NCBI GenBank assembly: GCA_033558025.1
Contig: JAUCEF010000140.1
Location: forward strand, 1-31,588
DNA length: 31,588 nucleotides
Reading direction: 5' to 3'
DNA from: Phytophthora sp. 'mugwort'
Taxonomy: Eukaryota > Oomycota > Peronosporomycetes > Peronosporales > Peronosporaceae
The translations under genes were made by a program, and so were the position numbers. How positions within the stretch are numbered: position 1 is the stretch's first letter; the number at the start of each line of letters is the position of its first letter. This document shows, piece by piece, positions 9,965 to 18,883 of this stretch. The notes under the pieces are model-generated. The model had not been told where the DNA came from and searched no databases. It saw nothing but the letters and a program-made list of their open reading frames with translations.

Positions 9965-10378
9965 ATGGATATCGAAAATATTTTAATAGACTTAAACAAT
10001 GACAACAATAATATTGAAAAACACGAATCACAAGAACAAACATCAAATTATATAAAATATATAATATTTATAATAGGTGCCTTTTTTATTTTAGGTTTAA
10101 CTATTTTTTTAATTTATTTCAATAGCGATTTTCCAATAGTTTCTGCATTACAGGATTTAAGGAATATCGTCGATGATGAAACTTTCAATCAAATAAAACA
10201 AGTTGTTTTAAAAATGTTACGTGAACCTGAAAAAAGGGCGGCTGGATTAAATTTATTAGAATTATTAAAACTAACTATTCATCCAAGACATTTATTAAAA
10301 GATAATCCACAAGAATTTGAAAAAATGATGACTCATTTAATTAAAATTTTAATTTCTATTTTTAAAGAAGATGGCTAA
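9965..10378 (+). CDS. Unidentified ORF, 137 aa with one membrane segment
   Basis: I do not recognise this protein. It starts with an acidic, Asn-rich 30-residue N-terminus. A clear membrane helix follows near residues 31-52 (YIIFIIGAFFILGLTIFLIYF), then a soluble C-terminal domain of about 85 residues predicted to be helical (for example LRNIVDDETFNQIKQVVLKML, cut here). The C-domain has ordinary amino-acid use with Arg, Pro, His and Glu, unlike random AT-rich frames, which supports a real gene. It follows cox1 after a 242-bp spacer on the same strand and ends directly at a strong hairpin. It is the last gene of the rightward block. Confidence 0.65.
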   Translation: MDIENILIDLNNDNNNIEKHESQEQTSNYIKYIIFIIGAFFILGLTIFLIYFNSDFPIVSALQDLRNIVDDETFNQIKQVVLKMLREPEKRAAGLNLLELLKLTIHPRHLLKDNPQEFEKMMTHLIKILISIFKEDG

Positions 10379-10380
10379 AA

Positions 10381-10408
10381 AAACCTATTTAATTTGTTAA
10401 ATAGGTTT
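10381..10408 (+). terminator. Perfect 12-bp hairpin at the end of the first + strand block
   Basis: The arms aaacctatttaa and ttaaataggttt flank the loop tttg, starting 2 nt after the stop codon of the 137-aa ORF. It lies where rightward and leftward gene blocks converge. Transcript end formation or RNA 3' processing is likely, by analogy only. Confidence 0.65.
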
Positions 10409-10789
10409 CTAGATATACAATATATACATTATGTAAATTTTTACCAATTAAAAACTAATTATGTGATTTTAAATTATAACTATGTTGATATTAATTTAAT
10501 TTTAGTTATTGAGTATTTAATAAAAATTAATCTATTTAAATATTTATGTCATCAATAACTTATGTTAAACCATCTTGATTAAAAGTTATAGAATTAGCAA
10601 TAATAATATTCTGTATTTATATTAAATTTGTAAGTGAACGCATTCTTCTTATATTTTTTAGAATATTTATTGAAAAAAATTGATTTTTTTAATTTATTAT
10701 TTCTTAAAAAATTTAAATTTTATTATTTATATTATAAAAATAATTGAATTATTTTTTTTTTAAGAATGAAATTTTTAAATAAAACTAAT
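10409..10789. other. Non-coding convergence region
   Basis: About 380 bp between the + strand block and trnR on the - strand. I found no gene: all frames are closed by stops within roughly 20 codons. It contains an imperfect inverted repeat at 10503-10560 (agttattga against tcaataact, with a second paired segment tatttaa/ttaaata inside). It may be relic coding sequence or a transcription-collision zone, but I cannot assign content. Confidence 0.5.
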
Positions 10790-10862
10790 TACAATCTCTT
10801 GGATTTGAACCAAGATTTTAAAGCTTAGAAGGCTAATACTCTACCAATTAAGTTAAGATTGT
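10790..10862 (-). tRNA. trnR: tRNA-Arg (UCU)
   Basis: Acceptor acaatct/agattgt, D-stem actt/gagt, anticodon loop cttctaa (TCT), T-arm cttgg-ttcaaat-ccaag. The anticodon stem has only three strong pairs (agc/gct), with two T-T mismatches at its outer end. It reads AGA/AGG. Confidence 0.88.
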
Positions 10863-10879
10863 TTTAGTTTTATTAAGAA

Positions 10880-11590
10880 TTAAACAGTTTTATCTGAATA
10901 TACATTAAAAATAGCTTTTAATGCATCTCGTGAAAGTTGTTTATAAATATTTTGTTTTAAAAATTTTTTTTTTTCCTTTTTAGTTAAAGTAACCGCTCCT
11001 ATTAAAGCTATTAATAATATAATACCTGCAACTAAAAAAAAAAAAGCATAATAACTATATAAAATTTGTCCAATTGTTTCAATATTTGTAATAGTATCTA
11101 ATTGATAGATAAAATTTTTTAAAAAGGGTTTGACATCAACAAATATTTCAAAAGTACCTTTCATACTATCGTGAAAAAAAAATAAAGTATTTACTTTTTG
11201 AGTAAAAAAAGAATTATTTATTAAATGGTAATATGATGTAAAAACTTTACTAAACATAACAAACGTTTCTAAAAAAAAAATAAAACTAATTAAAAAAATA
11301 ATTGGTAAATAACCAAAATTATTTTTTATTTTATTTTTATCAATTAAAACATTAACATCTAGCATCATAATAACAAATAAAAATAATACAGTAATAGCTC
11401 CTACATAAATAATAATTAACATTATTGATAAAAATTCAATTTCAGAAATTAATAATAATCCAGTTGAATTAGTAAAAACTAATATTAAAAAAAATGCAGA
11501 ATATATTGTATTTGTAGAATATATTACAAATATAGCTGAAGTTAAAGCTATAGTTGAAAAAGTATAAAAGAAAATTGTTTCGAAATCCAT
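10880..11590 (-). CDS. nad6: NADH dehydrogenase subunit 6
   Basis: The 236-residue protein is a membrane subunit of complex I. It begins with an N-terminal helix (residues about 5-25), and the conserved Nad6 segment IEFLSIMLIIIYVGAITVLFLFVIMML lies near 50-78 (described by its core VGAITVLFLFVIMMLD). A late helix near 185-205 (FLVAGIILLIALIGAVTLT) completes the family pattern. The length is ordinary for protist mitochondria. It follows nad5 after 60 bp on the same strand. A palindromic TATCTTTTAAGATA sits in that gap about 32 nt before the start. Confidence 0.95.
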   Translation of the reverse strand: MDFETIFFYTFSTIALTSAIFVIYSTNTIYSAFFLILVFTNSTGLLLISEIEFLSIMLIIIYVGAITVLFLFVIMMLDVNVLIDKNKIKNNFGYLPIIFLISFIFFLETFVMFSKVFTSYYHLINNSFFTQKVNTLFFFHDSMKGTFEIFVDVKPFLKNFIYQLDTITNIETIGQILYSYYAFFFLVAGIILLIALIGAVTLTKKEKKKFLKQNIYKQLSRDALKAIFNVYSDKTV

Positions 11591-11650
11591 AATGTATTTA
11601 AATTATATAAATTTATAATTATATCTTAAAAGATACATATTTTATTATTT

Positions 11651-13645
11651 TTATTTAATTAATAAAAAAATAAATAAAAATAATAAAATAGTAATAATAT
11701 TAAAAAAATAAATAATAGAAAAAAAAATAATATTTATTAAACAAATAATGCTAATTAACATTAATAATGAATAGTGATAAATATAACCTGTTTGTAATAA
11801 AATTATTTTTTGACTTAAGAAAGAAAAAACGGTTATTAAACCAAAAGGACCACACATTTCAATTAAACCTTTATCAATCATTTTATATGTTACATTATAA
11901 CCAACTTTTAATATATATTGATTAATAAATTCATAATAAATTTTATCAAAATACCATTTTCTATTTAAAAAATTATAAAAATAAAGACCATATTTTGAAA
12001 TTTTTAAGTTATATAAAAATCTAAATTTAAAAAAATATAAATAAAAGGCACAAAATAAGCCACAAAAACTTAAAATAACAGGTAATAATTTAAAAAATGT
12101 TGGTAAAAATTCAGCATCAATCATTTGATTATTAAATGGATTTATATAAATTGAGTTATTCCAAAAATTTGAACCTAACCCAACAAACATATCTTTAGAA
12201 ATATAACCTATAAAAATACTACCAAATGCTAAAACTCCTAAAGGAATACCCATTTCTAATGGAACATCATGTGCATTTTTAATAACATTTTTATAGGCAT
12301 TAGTTTCACTTAAAAAAGCAAAAAATAATAAACGTGTTGAATAGAATGCCGTAAAAAATGCACCAATAGTACCCAACCAATAAGCAAAATGACCTGTTTC
12401 ACTAAAACTTGAAAATGCAACTTCTAATATTAAATCTTTAGAATAAAAACCAGTTAAAAAAGGAAAACCCATTAAAGATAATGAACCTATTAAAAACATT
12501 ATATAAGTAAAAGGTAAAATTCTTCTTAAACCACCCATTTTTCTTATATCTTGTTCATCACCCATAGCATGAATTACAGCACCGGAACATAAAAATAATA
12601 ATGCTTTAAAATATGCATGATTTGATAAATGAAAAATAGCTAAAGGATAATTTGATAATCCACAAGCAAAAAACATATAACCTAATTGACTACAAGTAGA
12701 ATAGGCAACTATTTTTTTAAAATCATTTTGTACTAGACCAATTGTACTTGAGAAAAAGGCTGTAGAAGCTCCAATAATTGTAATAACTTTTAAAGAAAAC
12801 ATTGAATATTCAAACATTGGTGAACAACGTGCAATTAAATAAACACCAGCAGTTACCATAGTCGCTGCATGGATTAATGCCGAAACCGGCGTAGGTCCTT
12901 CCATAGCATCGGGTAACCATAAATGTAAAAAAATTTGAGCAGATTTACCCATAGCACCTATAAAAATTAAAATACACGCAACATCAATAATACTTAAAAT
13001 ATAATTAAAAAAAATAAATTTAAAATCTTTAACAATAGAAATTGCTGCAAATGTACTAAAATATTCAATAGTTCTAATATTATAAAAAACAGTTAATACA
13101 CCTAATAATAAGATTAAATCACTAATTCGATTAACTAACATAGCTTTTATAGCTGCTTTATTCGCTTGTAAACGTGTAAACCAAAAATTAATTAATAAAT
13201 ATGAACAAAAACCAACACCTTCCCATCCAACAAACATTTGCATAAAATTATCACCTGTAACTAATATAATCATAAAAAAAGTAAATAGTGATAAATATGA
13301 CATAAATCTAGATAAATGTGGATCATGATCCATATATTTAGAAGAATATAAATGAACTAAAGTTGAAATACTTGTTACAACAATTAACATTATCATAGTT
13401 AAACTATCAAATAAAAAACACCAATTACAATTAAATAAACCACTATTAATCCAATTTGAAATATAAATAATATACTCATATTCATTTGTAATTGAATTAT
13501 ATATAATAATAAATGAAAAAAGACAACTTAAAAAAGTTGTTAATGTGGTTATAAATACAGAACCTTTACGGCCAATATAAAAACCAAATAATCCAGAAGC
13601 TACTGAACCTAAAAAAGGTAAAAAAATTAAAGTTAATAATAACAT
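11651..13645 (-). CDS. nad5: NADH dehydrogenase subunit 5
   Basis: The 664-residue protein is the large antiporter-like subunit of complex I, with many membrane helices. Family landmarks are WEGVGFCSYLLINFW near residues 141-155, ANKAAIKAMLVNRISD, FLHLWLPDAMEGPTPVSALIHAATMVTAG near 240-270 (shown only in part: LPDAMEGPTPVSALIHAAT), and FKKIVAYSTCSQLGYM. The C-terminal third is hydrophobic and AT-driven, consistent with the lateral helix that clamps the membrane arm. It starts at ATG and is followed by nad6. The gap upstream carries a copy of TATTCTTTAAGA 60 nt before the start. Confidence 0.98.
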   Translation of the reverse strand: MLLLTLIFLPFLGSVASGLFGFYIGRKGSVFITTLTTFLSCLFSFIIIYNSITNEYEYIIYISNWINSGLFNCNWCFLFDSLTMIMLIVVTSISTLVHLYSSKYMDHDPHLSRFMSYLSLFTFFMIILVTGDNFMQMFVGWEGVGFCSYLLINFWFTRLQANKAAIKAMLVNRISDLILLLGVLTVFYNIRTIEYFSTFAAISIVKDFKFIFFNYILSIIDVACILIFIGAMGKSAQIFLHLWLPDAMEGPTPVSALIHAATMVTAGVYLIARCSPMFEYSMFSLKVITIIGASTAFFSSTIGLVQNDFKKIVAYSTCSQLGYMFFACGLSNYPLAIFHLSNHAYFKALLFLCSGAVIHAMGDEQDIRKMGGLRRILPFTYIMFLIGSLSLMGFPFLTGFYSKDLILEVAFSSFSETGHFAYWLGTIGAFFTAFYSTRLLFFAFLSETNAYKNVIKNAHDVPLEMGIPLGVLAFGSIFIGYISKDMFVGLGSNFWNNSIYINPFNNQMIDAEFLPTFFKLLPVILSFCGLFCAFYLYFFKFRFLYNLKISKYGLYFYNFLNRKWYFDKIYYEFINQYILKVGYNVTYKMIDKGLIEMCGPFGLITVFSFLSQKIILLQTGYIYHYSLLMLISIICLINIIFFSIIYFFNIITILLFLFIFLLIK

Positions 13646-13704
13646 AATAGAATAAAATAAATTTAAATTATTTAAAAATATAATAATAATTTTAAAATAA
13701 TTCT

Positions 13705-13716
13705 TCTTAAAGAATA
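13705..13716 (-). promoter_or_regulatory. Shared 12-mer TATTCTTTAAGA upstream of nad5
   Basis: Exact copy on the - strand, in the same orientation as nad5 and about 60 nt before its ATG. It matches the elements before cox2 and atp9. Confidence 0.35.
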
Positions 13717-13754
13717 AATATTTTTTAAAAAATTAATATTAGAATAATATTTAA

Positions 13755-13780
13755 AATTATTTTCTATATAGAAAATAATT
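13755..13780. terminator. Perfect 26-bp palindrome between atp1 and nad5
   Basis: The sequence from 13755 to 13780 equals its own reverse complement (arms aattattttctat and atagaaaataatt). It lies downstream of atp1 and upstream of nad5 on the - strand. A cruciform or an RNA hairpin for end formation is plausible. Confidence 0.6.
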
Positions 13781-13804
13781 AATTTTTATCTGTTATGTTT
13801 TATT

Positions 13805-13859
13805 TACAAAATATTATAATTATTTTTTATTAATAAAAAAATAATTATATTATTTTGTA
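13805..13859 (-). terminator. Long hairpin spanning the atp1 3' end
   Basis: Arms of about 27 nt (tacaaaatattataattatt at the left, ending attattttgta at the right) pair with one mismatch and almost no loop. The right arm overlaps the last codons and stop of atp1. Probable transcript-end structure. Confidence 0.55.
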
Positions 13860-15381
13860 ATAAAATTATTAGTAAAATTTGTTGCTAAAATATTAAGTTT
13901 TTTTTCTAATTCTTTAGATATTTCTTTTTTATTTAAGATTTCTTCTAAAATATTAAAATGATTATTTTTTATAAAATTTAACCAACTAATTTCAAAACTT
14001 GAAATTTTATCAACAGCAATTTTATCTAAGAAACCACGTACACCTAAATAAATAATTACAATTTGATTTTCAACAGATAACGGTATATTTAAACCTTGTT
14101 TTAACATTTCTGTTAATCTAATCCCTCTATTTAATTGTTGTTGAGTTGTAGCATCTAAATCAGAACCAAATTGAGCAAATGCTTGTACTTCTCTAAATTG
14201 TGCTAATTCTAATTTCATTGTACCAGCAATTTGTTTCATAGCTTTAATTTGTGCAGAAGAACCAACACGACTTACAGATAATCCAACACTAATTGCAGGT
14301 CTTTGACCTTCATTAAATAATTCTGTTTCTAAAAAAATTTGTCCATCAGTAATTGAAATAACATTTGTTGGAATATAAGCAGAAACATCTCCAGCTTGTG
14401 TTTCAATAATAGGTAATGCGGTTAATGAACCACACCACCAATTTTTTTATTCATTTTAGCAGCTCTTTCTAATAAACGAGAGTGTAAATAAAAAACATCT
14501 CCAGGATAAGCTTCTCTACCTGGAGGTCTTCTTAATAATAAAGACATTTGTCTATAAGCTACCGCTTGTTTTGATAAATCATCATAGAAAATAACAGCAT
14601 GTTTACCATTATCTCTAAAATATTCACCTAAAGCACAACCAGTATATGGAGCTAAATATTGTAAGGGTGCTGAATCTGAAGCAGTAGCCGCTACAATAAC
14701 AGAAAAAAACATTGCATTTTTTTCTTCTAAAGTTTTTGTTAATTCAGCAATTGTTGATCTTTTTTGACCAACACCTACATAAATACAATATAATTGATTA
14801 TTTATATCTTTTTTTAAATGAGGTTCTCTTTGATTAATTATAGTATCAATAGCAATAGATGTTTTACCTGTTTGTCTATCACCAATAATTAATTCCCTTT
14901 GACCACGACCAATAGGAATTAAACTATCTACAGCTTTTAAACCTGTTTGTACAGGTTGTTTAACACTTTCTCTAGGCATAATACCTGGAGCTTTAACTTC
15001 AACTCTACTTTCTAATTTACTGTTAATTTGACCTTTACCATCAATGGGTTGTCCTAAAGCATCAACTACTCTACCTAATACTTCAGGTCCTACAGGTACA
15101 CTAACAATAGATCCAGTTCTTCGTACAAAATTACCTTCTTGAATTTCTCTATCATTACTAAAAACAACAACACCAACAACATCAGGTTCTAAATTTAAAG
15201 CCATTCCTTTAATATTACCATTATTAAATTCAACCATTTCACCTGCTTGAATTTTAGTTAAACCATAACATCTTGCAATACCATCACTCATTGAAAGAAC
15301 AATACCTGTTTCTTGTAAACTTTTTTCATCTTTATATTTTTTAATATTTGATTCCAGTATATATGATAATTCAATAGCCAT
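13850..15381 (-). CDS. atp1: ATP synthase F1 subunit alpha, with an apparent frameshift
   Basis: Together the two frames make a normal-length alpha subunit of about 509 residues; this subunit binds nucleotide in the F1 head in the matrix. Visible features are the start [16 protein letters not shown], the P-loop GDRQTGKT at residues 167-174, [31 protein letters not shown] (cut here: [16 protein letters not shown]) and the C-terminal [20 protein letters not shown]. The frame breaks inside the invariant GGGS turn near 14431-14439. The coding strand reads ggtggtgtggttca where ggtggtggttca is expected, so two extra bases shift to a stop at 14422. Sequence on both sides is perfectly conserved. A sequencing error is most likely; recoding or a recent lesion are alternatives. 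Confidence 0.93.
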
Positions 15382-15460
15382 AGAGGTTATTAAATTATCA
15401 TATTATTTAATAATTATAAATTATTATAATTACCAAAATATATCAAATATATATTTTTTA

Positions 15461-15532
15461 TACCCTTTACGAGAATTGAACTCGTATTTTTACCGTGAAA
15501 AGGTAATGTCCTAACCATTAGACTAAAAGGGC
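15461..15532 (-). tRNA. trnE: tRNA-Glu (UUC)
   Basis: Acceptor gcccttt/aaagggt, anticodon TTC in ccttttcacgg, T-arm acgag-ttcaatt-ctcgt. It lies between nad4 and atp1. Confidence 0.95.
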
Positions 15533-15556
15533 TTTTTATTAAACAAAAAATTTTGT

Positions 15557-17032
15557 TTAATAAAAATAAGAAAAATCAATATGTATTAAAATTTTTGAAA
15601 CACTTTCATGCATACAACTTTCAAAAATTTTAGGATATAAACCTAATAAAAAGATATTTATAATTAATATTAAATGAATTAAAAATTCACGATAAGTTAA
15701 ATCATAATAAATTTTTAAATAAATATTTTGAATATTACCATAACAAATTCGATTATAAAATAATAAAGAATATACCCCACCCAAAAACATACCAATTGTC
15801 GCAAAAACAGCTGTTGTAGTATTATCTTCAAAAACTCCAGTTAAAATAAGAATTTCACCCACAAAACTACTTGAACCTGGAATAGACATATTTGCTAATA
15901 CATAAATAAATAATGCAATACAAAATAAAGGCATTGTATGTGCTAAACCACCATAATAATTAATAAATCTTGTATGATATCGATCATATAAACATCCAAT
16001 TGAAAAAAATAAACCACTCGATACTAAACCATGACTAATCATTTGAATAATACTACCTTCTAATCCTTGAATAGTTAAAGAAAAAATACCCAATATTATA
16101 AAATTCATATGAGCAACTGATGCATAAGCAATAATACGTTTCAAATCTGTTTGTCGTATAGCTGTTAATGACGCATAAATAACAGATATTAAACATAAAA
16201 CTAAAATATACGGTGTAAAATATAATGCAGCTTTAGGAAATAAAGGAACTAAAAACCTAATCATACCGTATGATCCTAATTTTAATAAAATACCAGCTAA
16301 TAGTACAGAACCTGCGGTAGGTGCTTCAACATGTGCTTCCGGTAACCAAACATGAAAAGGTAACATTGGAACTTTAACAGCAAATGATAAAAAAAAAGCT
16401 AAGAAATAAAATTTTTCATATGAAAAATTAAAATTACTATAATATAATATTTGATAATCAGTTGTACCCACAGTTAAAAATAAATGAATAATGGCAATAA
16501 ACATAAATAATGAACCTGCTAATGTATACATAAAAAACAAATATGAAGCTTTAATTTTACGTTCTCTTGAACCCCAAATACCTATAATTAAAAACATAGG
16601 AATTAATACACTTTCAAAGAAAATATAAAAAATAAGTACATCTAATATACTAAATGAAATGATTAAACAAAATTCTAAAATAAAATATAAAATAAAATAT
16701 TCTTTTATATTTTTATTAATCATTTCATAACTAATTAACATACAGATTGGAATCAAAAATGTTGTTAAAATTATAAAAAATAATGAAATACCATCAATAC
16801 CTAAATAAAAATTAATATTAAATTGACTAATCCATTCTATTTTAAATAAATATTGAAAATTAGAAGTTGATTTATCAAATAAAATCCATAAAGGTAATGA
16901 CATTAAAAAAATGAAAAAAGACATAAAAATACTAAAATTTTTTATAAATTTTTCATTTTTCGAAAAAGCTAATATAATAACCGTAATTAATGGTAAAATA
17001 AGTAAAAAAATTAATATAAACTTATTAAACAT
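15557..17032 (-). CDS. nad4: NADH dehydrogenase subunit 4
   Basis: The 491-residue protein is an antiporter-like complex I subunit. Signatures are LGIDGISLFFIILTTFLIPI near residues 82-101, FESVLIPMFLIIGIWG, PFHVWLPEAHVEAPTAGSVLLAG near 230-252 (core: LPEAHVEAPTAGSVLLA), and LKRIIAYASVAHMNF. I start it at the ATG for MFNKFILIF. A longer frame runs upstream through trnH, but that extension is tRNA sequence and not protein-like. It ends 24 nt before trnE. Confidence 0.97.
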   Translation of the reverse strand: MFNKFILIFLLILPLITVIILAFSKNEKFIKNFSIFMSFFIFLMSLPLWILFDKSTSNFQYLFKIEWISQFNINFYLGIDGISLFFIILTTFLIPICMLISYEMINKNIKEYFILYFILEFCLIISFSILDVLIFYIFFESVLIPMFLIIGIWGSRERKIKASYLFFMYTLAGSLFMFIAIIHLFLTVGTTDYQILYYSNFNFSYEKFYFLAFFLSFAVKVPMLPFHVWLPEAHVEAPTAGSVLLAGILLKLGSYGMIRFLVPLFPKAALYFTPYILVLCLISVIYASLTAIRQTDLKRIIAYASVAHMNFIILGIFSLTIQGLEGSIIQMISHGLVSSGLFFSIGCLYDRYHTRFINYYGGLAHTMPLFCIALFIYVLANMSIPGSSSFVGEILILTGVFEDNTTTAVFATIGMFLGGVYSLLFYNRICYGNIQNIYLKIYYDLTYREFLIHLILIINIFLLGLYPKIFESCMHESVSKILIHIDFSYFY

Positions 17033-17054
17033 AAAAAAATTTAATTTAAAAATG

Positions 17055-17127
17055 GGCGAAAAATGGGACTTGAACCCATAACACTTAGACCCACAATCTA
17101 ACACTCTACCTTTAAGTTATAATCGCC
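17055..17127 (-). tRNA. trnH: tRNA-His (GUG)
   Basis: Anticodon stem ttaga/tctaa with loop ttgtggg (GTG) and T-arm atggg-ttcaagt-cccat. An extra 5' G (position -1) is encoded and faces the discriminator C, as in bacterial tRNA-His. The acceptor gcgatta/ttttcgc has two T-T mismatches at pairs 5 and 6. Confidence 0.9.
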
Positions 17128-17130
17128 TTT

Positions 17131-17550
17131 TTAAATTTTTCTTAAATAATATATAAAATTTAAAAATGATTGAACAATTAAATTATTTAAAGGTGGATAG
17201 TTTTTAGATAATATTTGTTTTACTTTTAAATTAGAATAAATATTATTTTGAATACTCAAATAAATTAATTCAAGTTTTTTAAAATTATATAAATCCCTTA
17301 TTAAATTTAATTCATTATTTCCATAAATTATTAAAATAGAACCTTGTCCTTTTAATTTTAAAAAAATATCAATAATTAAATTTTGATTTAATATTAAAGA
17401 TTTATAATCAAATTTTTTAATTTTTTTTTTTAAAGATATTATTTCATTAATATTTAAATCATTATAACGAAATATATATATATATTTATAAGTTTGTTTA
17501 ATTTTTTGTAATTGATTTAATTTATACTTTTTAAATTTTTTTTTTTGCAT
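17131..17550 (-). CDS. Probable mitochondrial ribosomal protein uL10
   Basis: The 139-residue Lys/Asn/Ile-rich protein fits the layout of uL10 (rpl10), the base of the L7/L12 stalk. A basic N-terminus is followed by a strand-turn-helix, YKYIYIFRYNDLNINEIISL (residues about 21-40), then KKKIKKFDYKSLILNQNLI, which parallels the bacterial pattern of a v-x-v-d-y-x-G-l strand, an E-x-x-x-L-R-x-x-L helix, and a KN-x-L segment. After that comes a GQGSILIIYGN block, where bacterial uL10 has a similar G-x-x-x-x-x-F strand. Conserved glycines in the first loop are lost, so this is a pattern call. It lies between nad7 and trnH, same strand, 38 nt after nad7. A lineage-specific ORF is the alternative. 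Confidence 0.5.
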   Translation of the reverse strand: MQKKKFKKYKLNQLQKIKQTYKYIYIFRYNDLNINEIISLKKKIKKFDYKSLILNQNLIIDIFLKLKGQGSILIIYGNNELNLIRDLYNFKKLELIYLSIQNNIYSNLKVKQILSKNYPPLNNLIVQSFLNFIYYLRKI

Positions 17551-17588
17551 AATTTATTGAAAATAAAATTTTATTCTAATAATTAATA

Positions 17589-18767
17589 TTAACGATCAAT
17601 TTCACCAAAAACAACATCTAAAGTACCAATAATTGTAACAACATCAGCAATCATATGATTTTTAGCTATAAAATCTAATGCTTGTAAATGTAAAAATCCT
17701 GGTGATTTAATTTTACATCTGTAGGGTTTATTTGTACCATCTGCTACTAAATAAACACCATACTCACCTTTAGGTGCCTCAATAACTGTATAAGTTTCAC
17801 CAGCATTTACACAAATATTTTCTGAATAATATTTAAAATGATGAATTAAAGACTCCATAGAATTTTTAATTTGAATTCTATTTGGATTTGTAATTTTTTT
17901 ATCATCTAATTTAATAGGACCTTGGGGAATTTTATTAAGTACTTGCAAAATAATTCGAATTGATTGTCGCATTTCTTCTATTCTAATTAAATAACGATCA
18001 TAACAATCGCCATTTGTACCTACAGGTATATCAAATTTTAATTGATCATAAATTTCATAAGGTTGTGTTTTACGTAAATCCCATGAAATACCTGATCCAC
18101 GTAACATAACACCACTAAAACCAAAATTTAAAGCATCTTTAGCAGATATAATACCAATATCTACTAATCTTTGTTTCCAAATTCTATTATTAGTTAACAT
18201 TTCTTCAATTTCATCTAAACGGGTATTAAATTGTTCACAAAAAATATATATATCATTTAACAAACCTTTAGGCAAATCTTGATTAACACCTCCAGGTCTA
18301 AAATAAGCTGCATGCATACGTGCACCAGAAACACGTTCATAAAATTCCATTAATTTCTCACGTTCTTCAAATCCCCAAAAATAAGGTGTCATAGCTCCTA
18401 CATCTAAAGCATGACAACATACAGCTAATAAATGATTTAAGATACGTGTTATTTCTGAAAATAAAACTCTTATATATTGTGCTCGTAAAGGTATATCACA
18501 ATTTAATAATTTTTCAATAGCCAAAACATATGCATGTTCTTGACACATCATAGATACATAATCTAAACGATCAAAATAAGGTAACGCCTGTAAATAATTT
18601 TTATATTCAATTAATTTTTCTGTACCTCTATGTAATAAACCTATATGTGAATCAGCTTTTTTAACAACTTCACCGTTTAATTCTAAAATTAAACGTAAAA
18701 CACCATGAGCCGCTGGATGTTGTGGACCAAAATTTATAGAAAAATTTTTAATTTTTTTTAATGACAT
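17589..18767 (-). CDS. nad7: NADH dehydrogenase subunit 7 (49-kDa type)
   Basis: The 392-residue protein is the complex I peripheral-arm subunit that forms the quinone pocket with the PSST subunit. Landmarks are [21 protein letters not shown] at the N-terminus (core [14 protein letters not shown]), [45 protein letters not shown] and the C-terminal [14 protein letters not shown]. The pocket His in GPQHPAAH and the Tyr in [11 protein letters not shown] region are present. It is the first gene of the leftward block. Directly before its ATG the coding strand has twenty A in a row, so the start lies within a poly(A) tract. Confidence 0.98.
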   Translation of the reverse strand: MSLKKIKNFSINFGPQHPAAHGVLRLILELNGEVVKKADSHIGLLHRGTEKLIEYKNYLQALPYFDRLDYVSMMCQEHAYVLAIEKLLNCDIPLRAQYIRVLFSEITRILNHLLAVCCHALDVGAMTPYFWGFEEREKLMEFYERVSGARMHAAYFRPGGVNQDLPKGLLNDIYIFCEQFNTRLDEIEEMLTNNRIWKQRLVDIGIISAKDALNFGFSGVMLRGSGISWDLRKTQPYEIYDQLKFDIPVGTNGDCYDRYLIRIEEMRQSIRIILQVLNKIPQGPIKLDDKKITNPNRIQIKNSMESLIHHFKYYSENICVNAGETYTVIEAPKGEYGVYLVADGTNKPYRCKIKSPGFLHLQALDFIAKNHMIADVVTIIGTLDVVFGEIDR

Positions 18768-18883
18768 TTTTTTTTTTTTTTTTTTTTAATAAAAATATAA
18801 TATTTATAAATTAATTTTTTTATAAATATATAGCATATATAGTAAGTAAGTATTTTTAAAATATTTATTTCTTTTATTACATT
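18768..18883. promoter_or_regulatory. Divergent intergenic region, nad7 (-) / nad2 (+)
   Basis: This 116-bp spacer is the only place where transcription units diverge, so at least one promoter for each strand must lie in it or be shared across it. It contains a 20-base T run next to nad7, an AT palindrome-like element tatatagcatatata near 18829-18843, and the direct repeat agtaagtaag. No known promoter consensus was recognised. Confidence 0.45.

Noticed and set aside
17033..17104. Upstream extension of nad4 from a GTG
   Set aside because: The extra 24 codons are trnH sequence; the ATG at 17032 gives the conserved Nad4 start.
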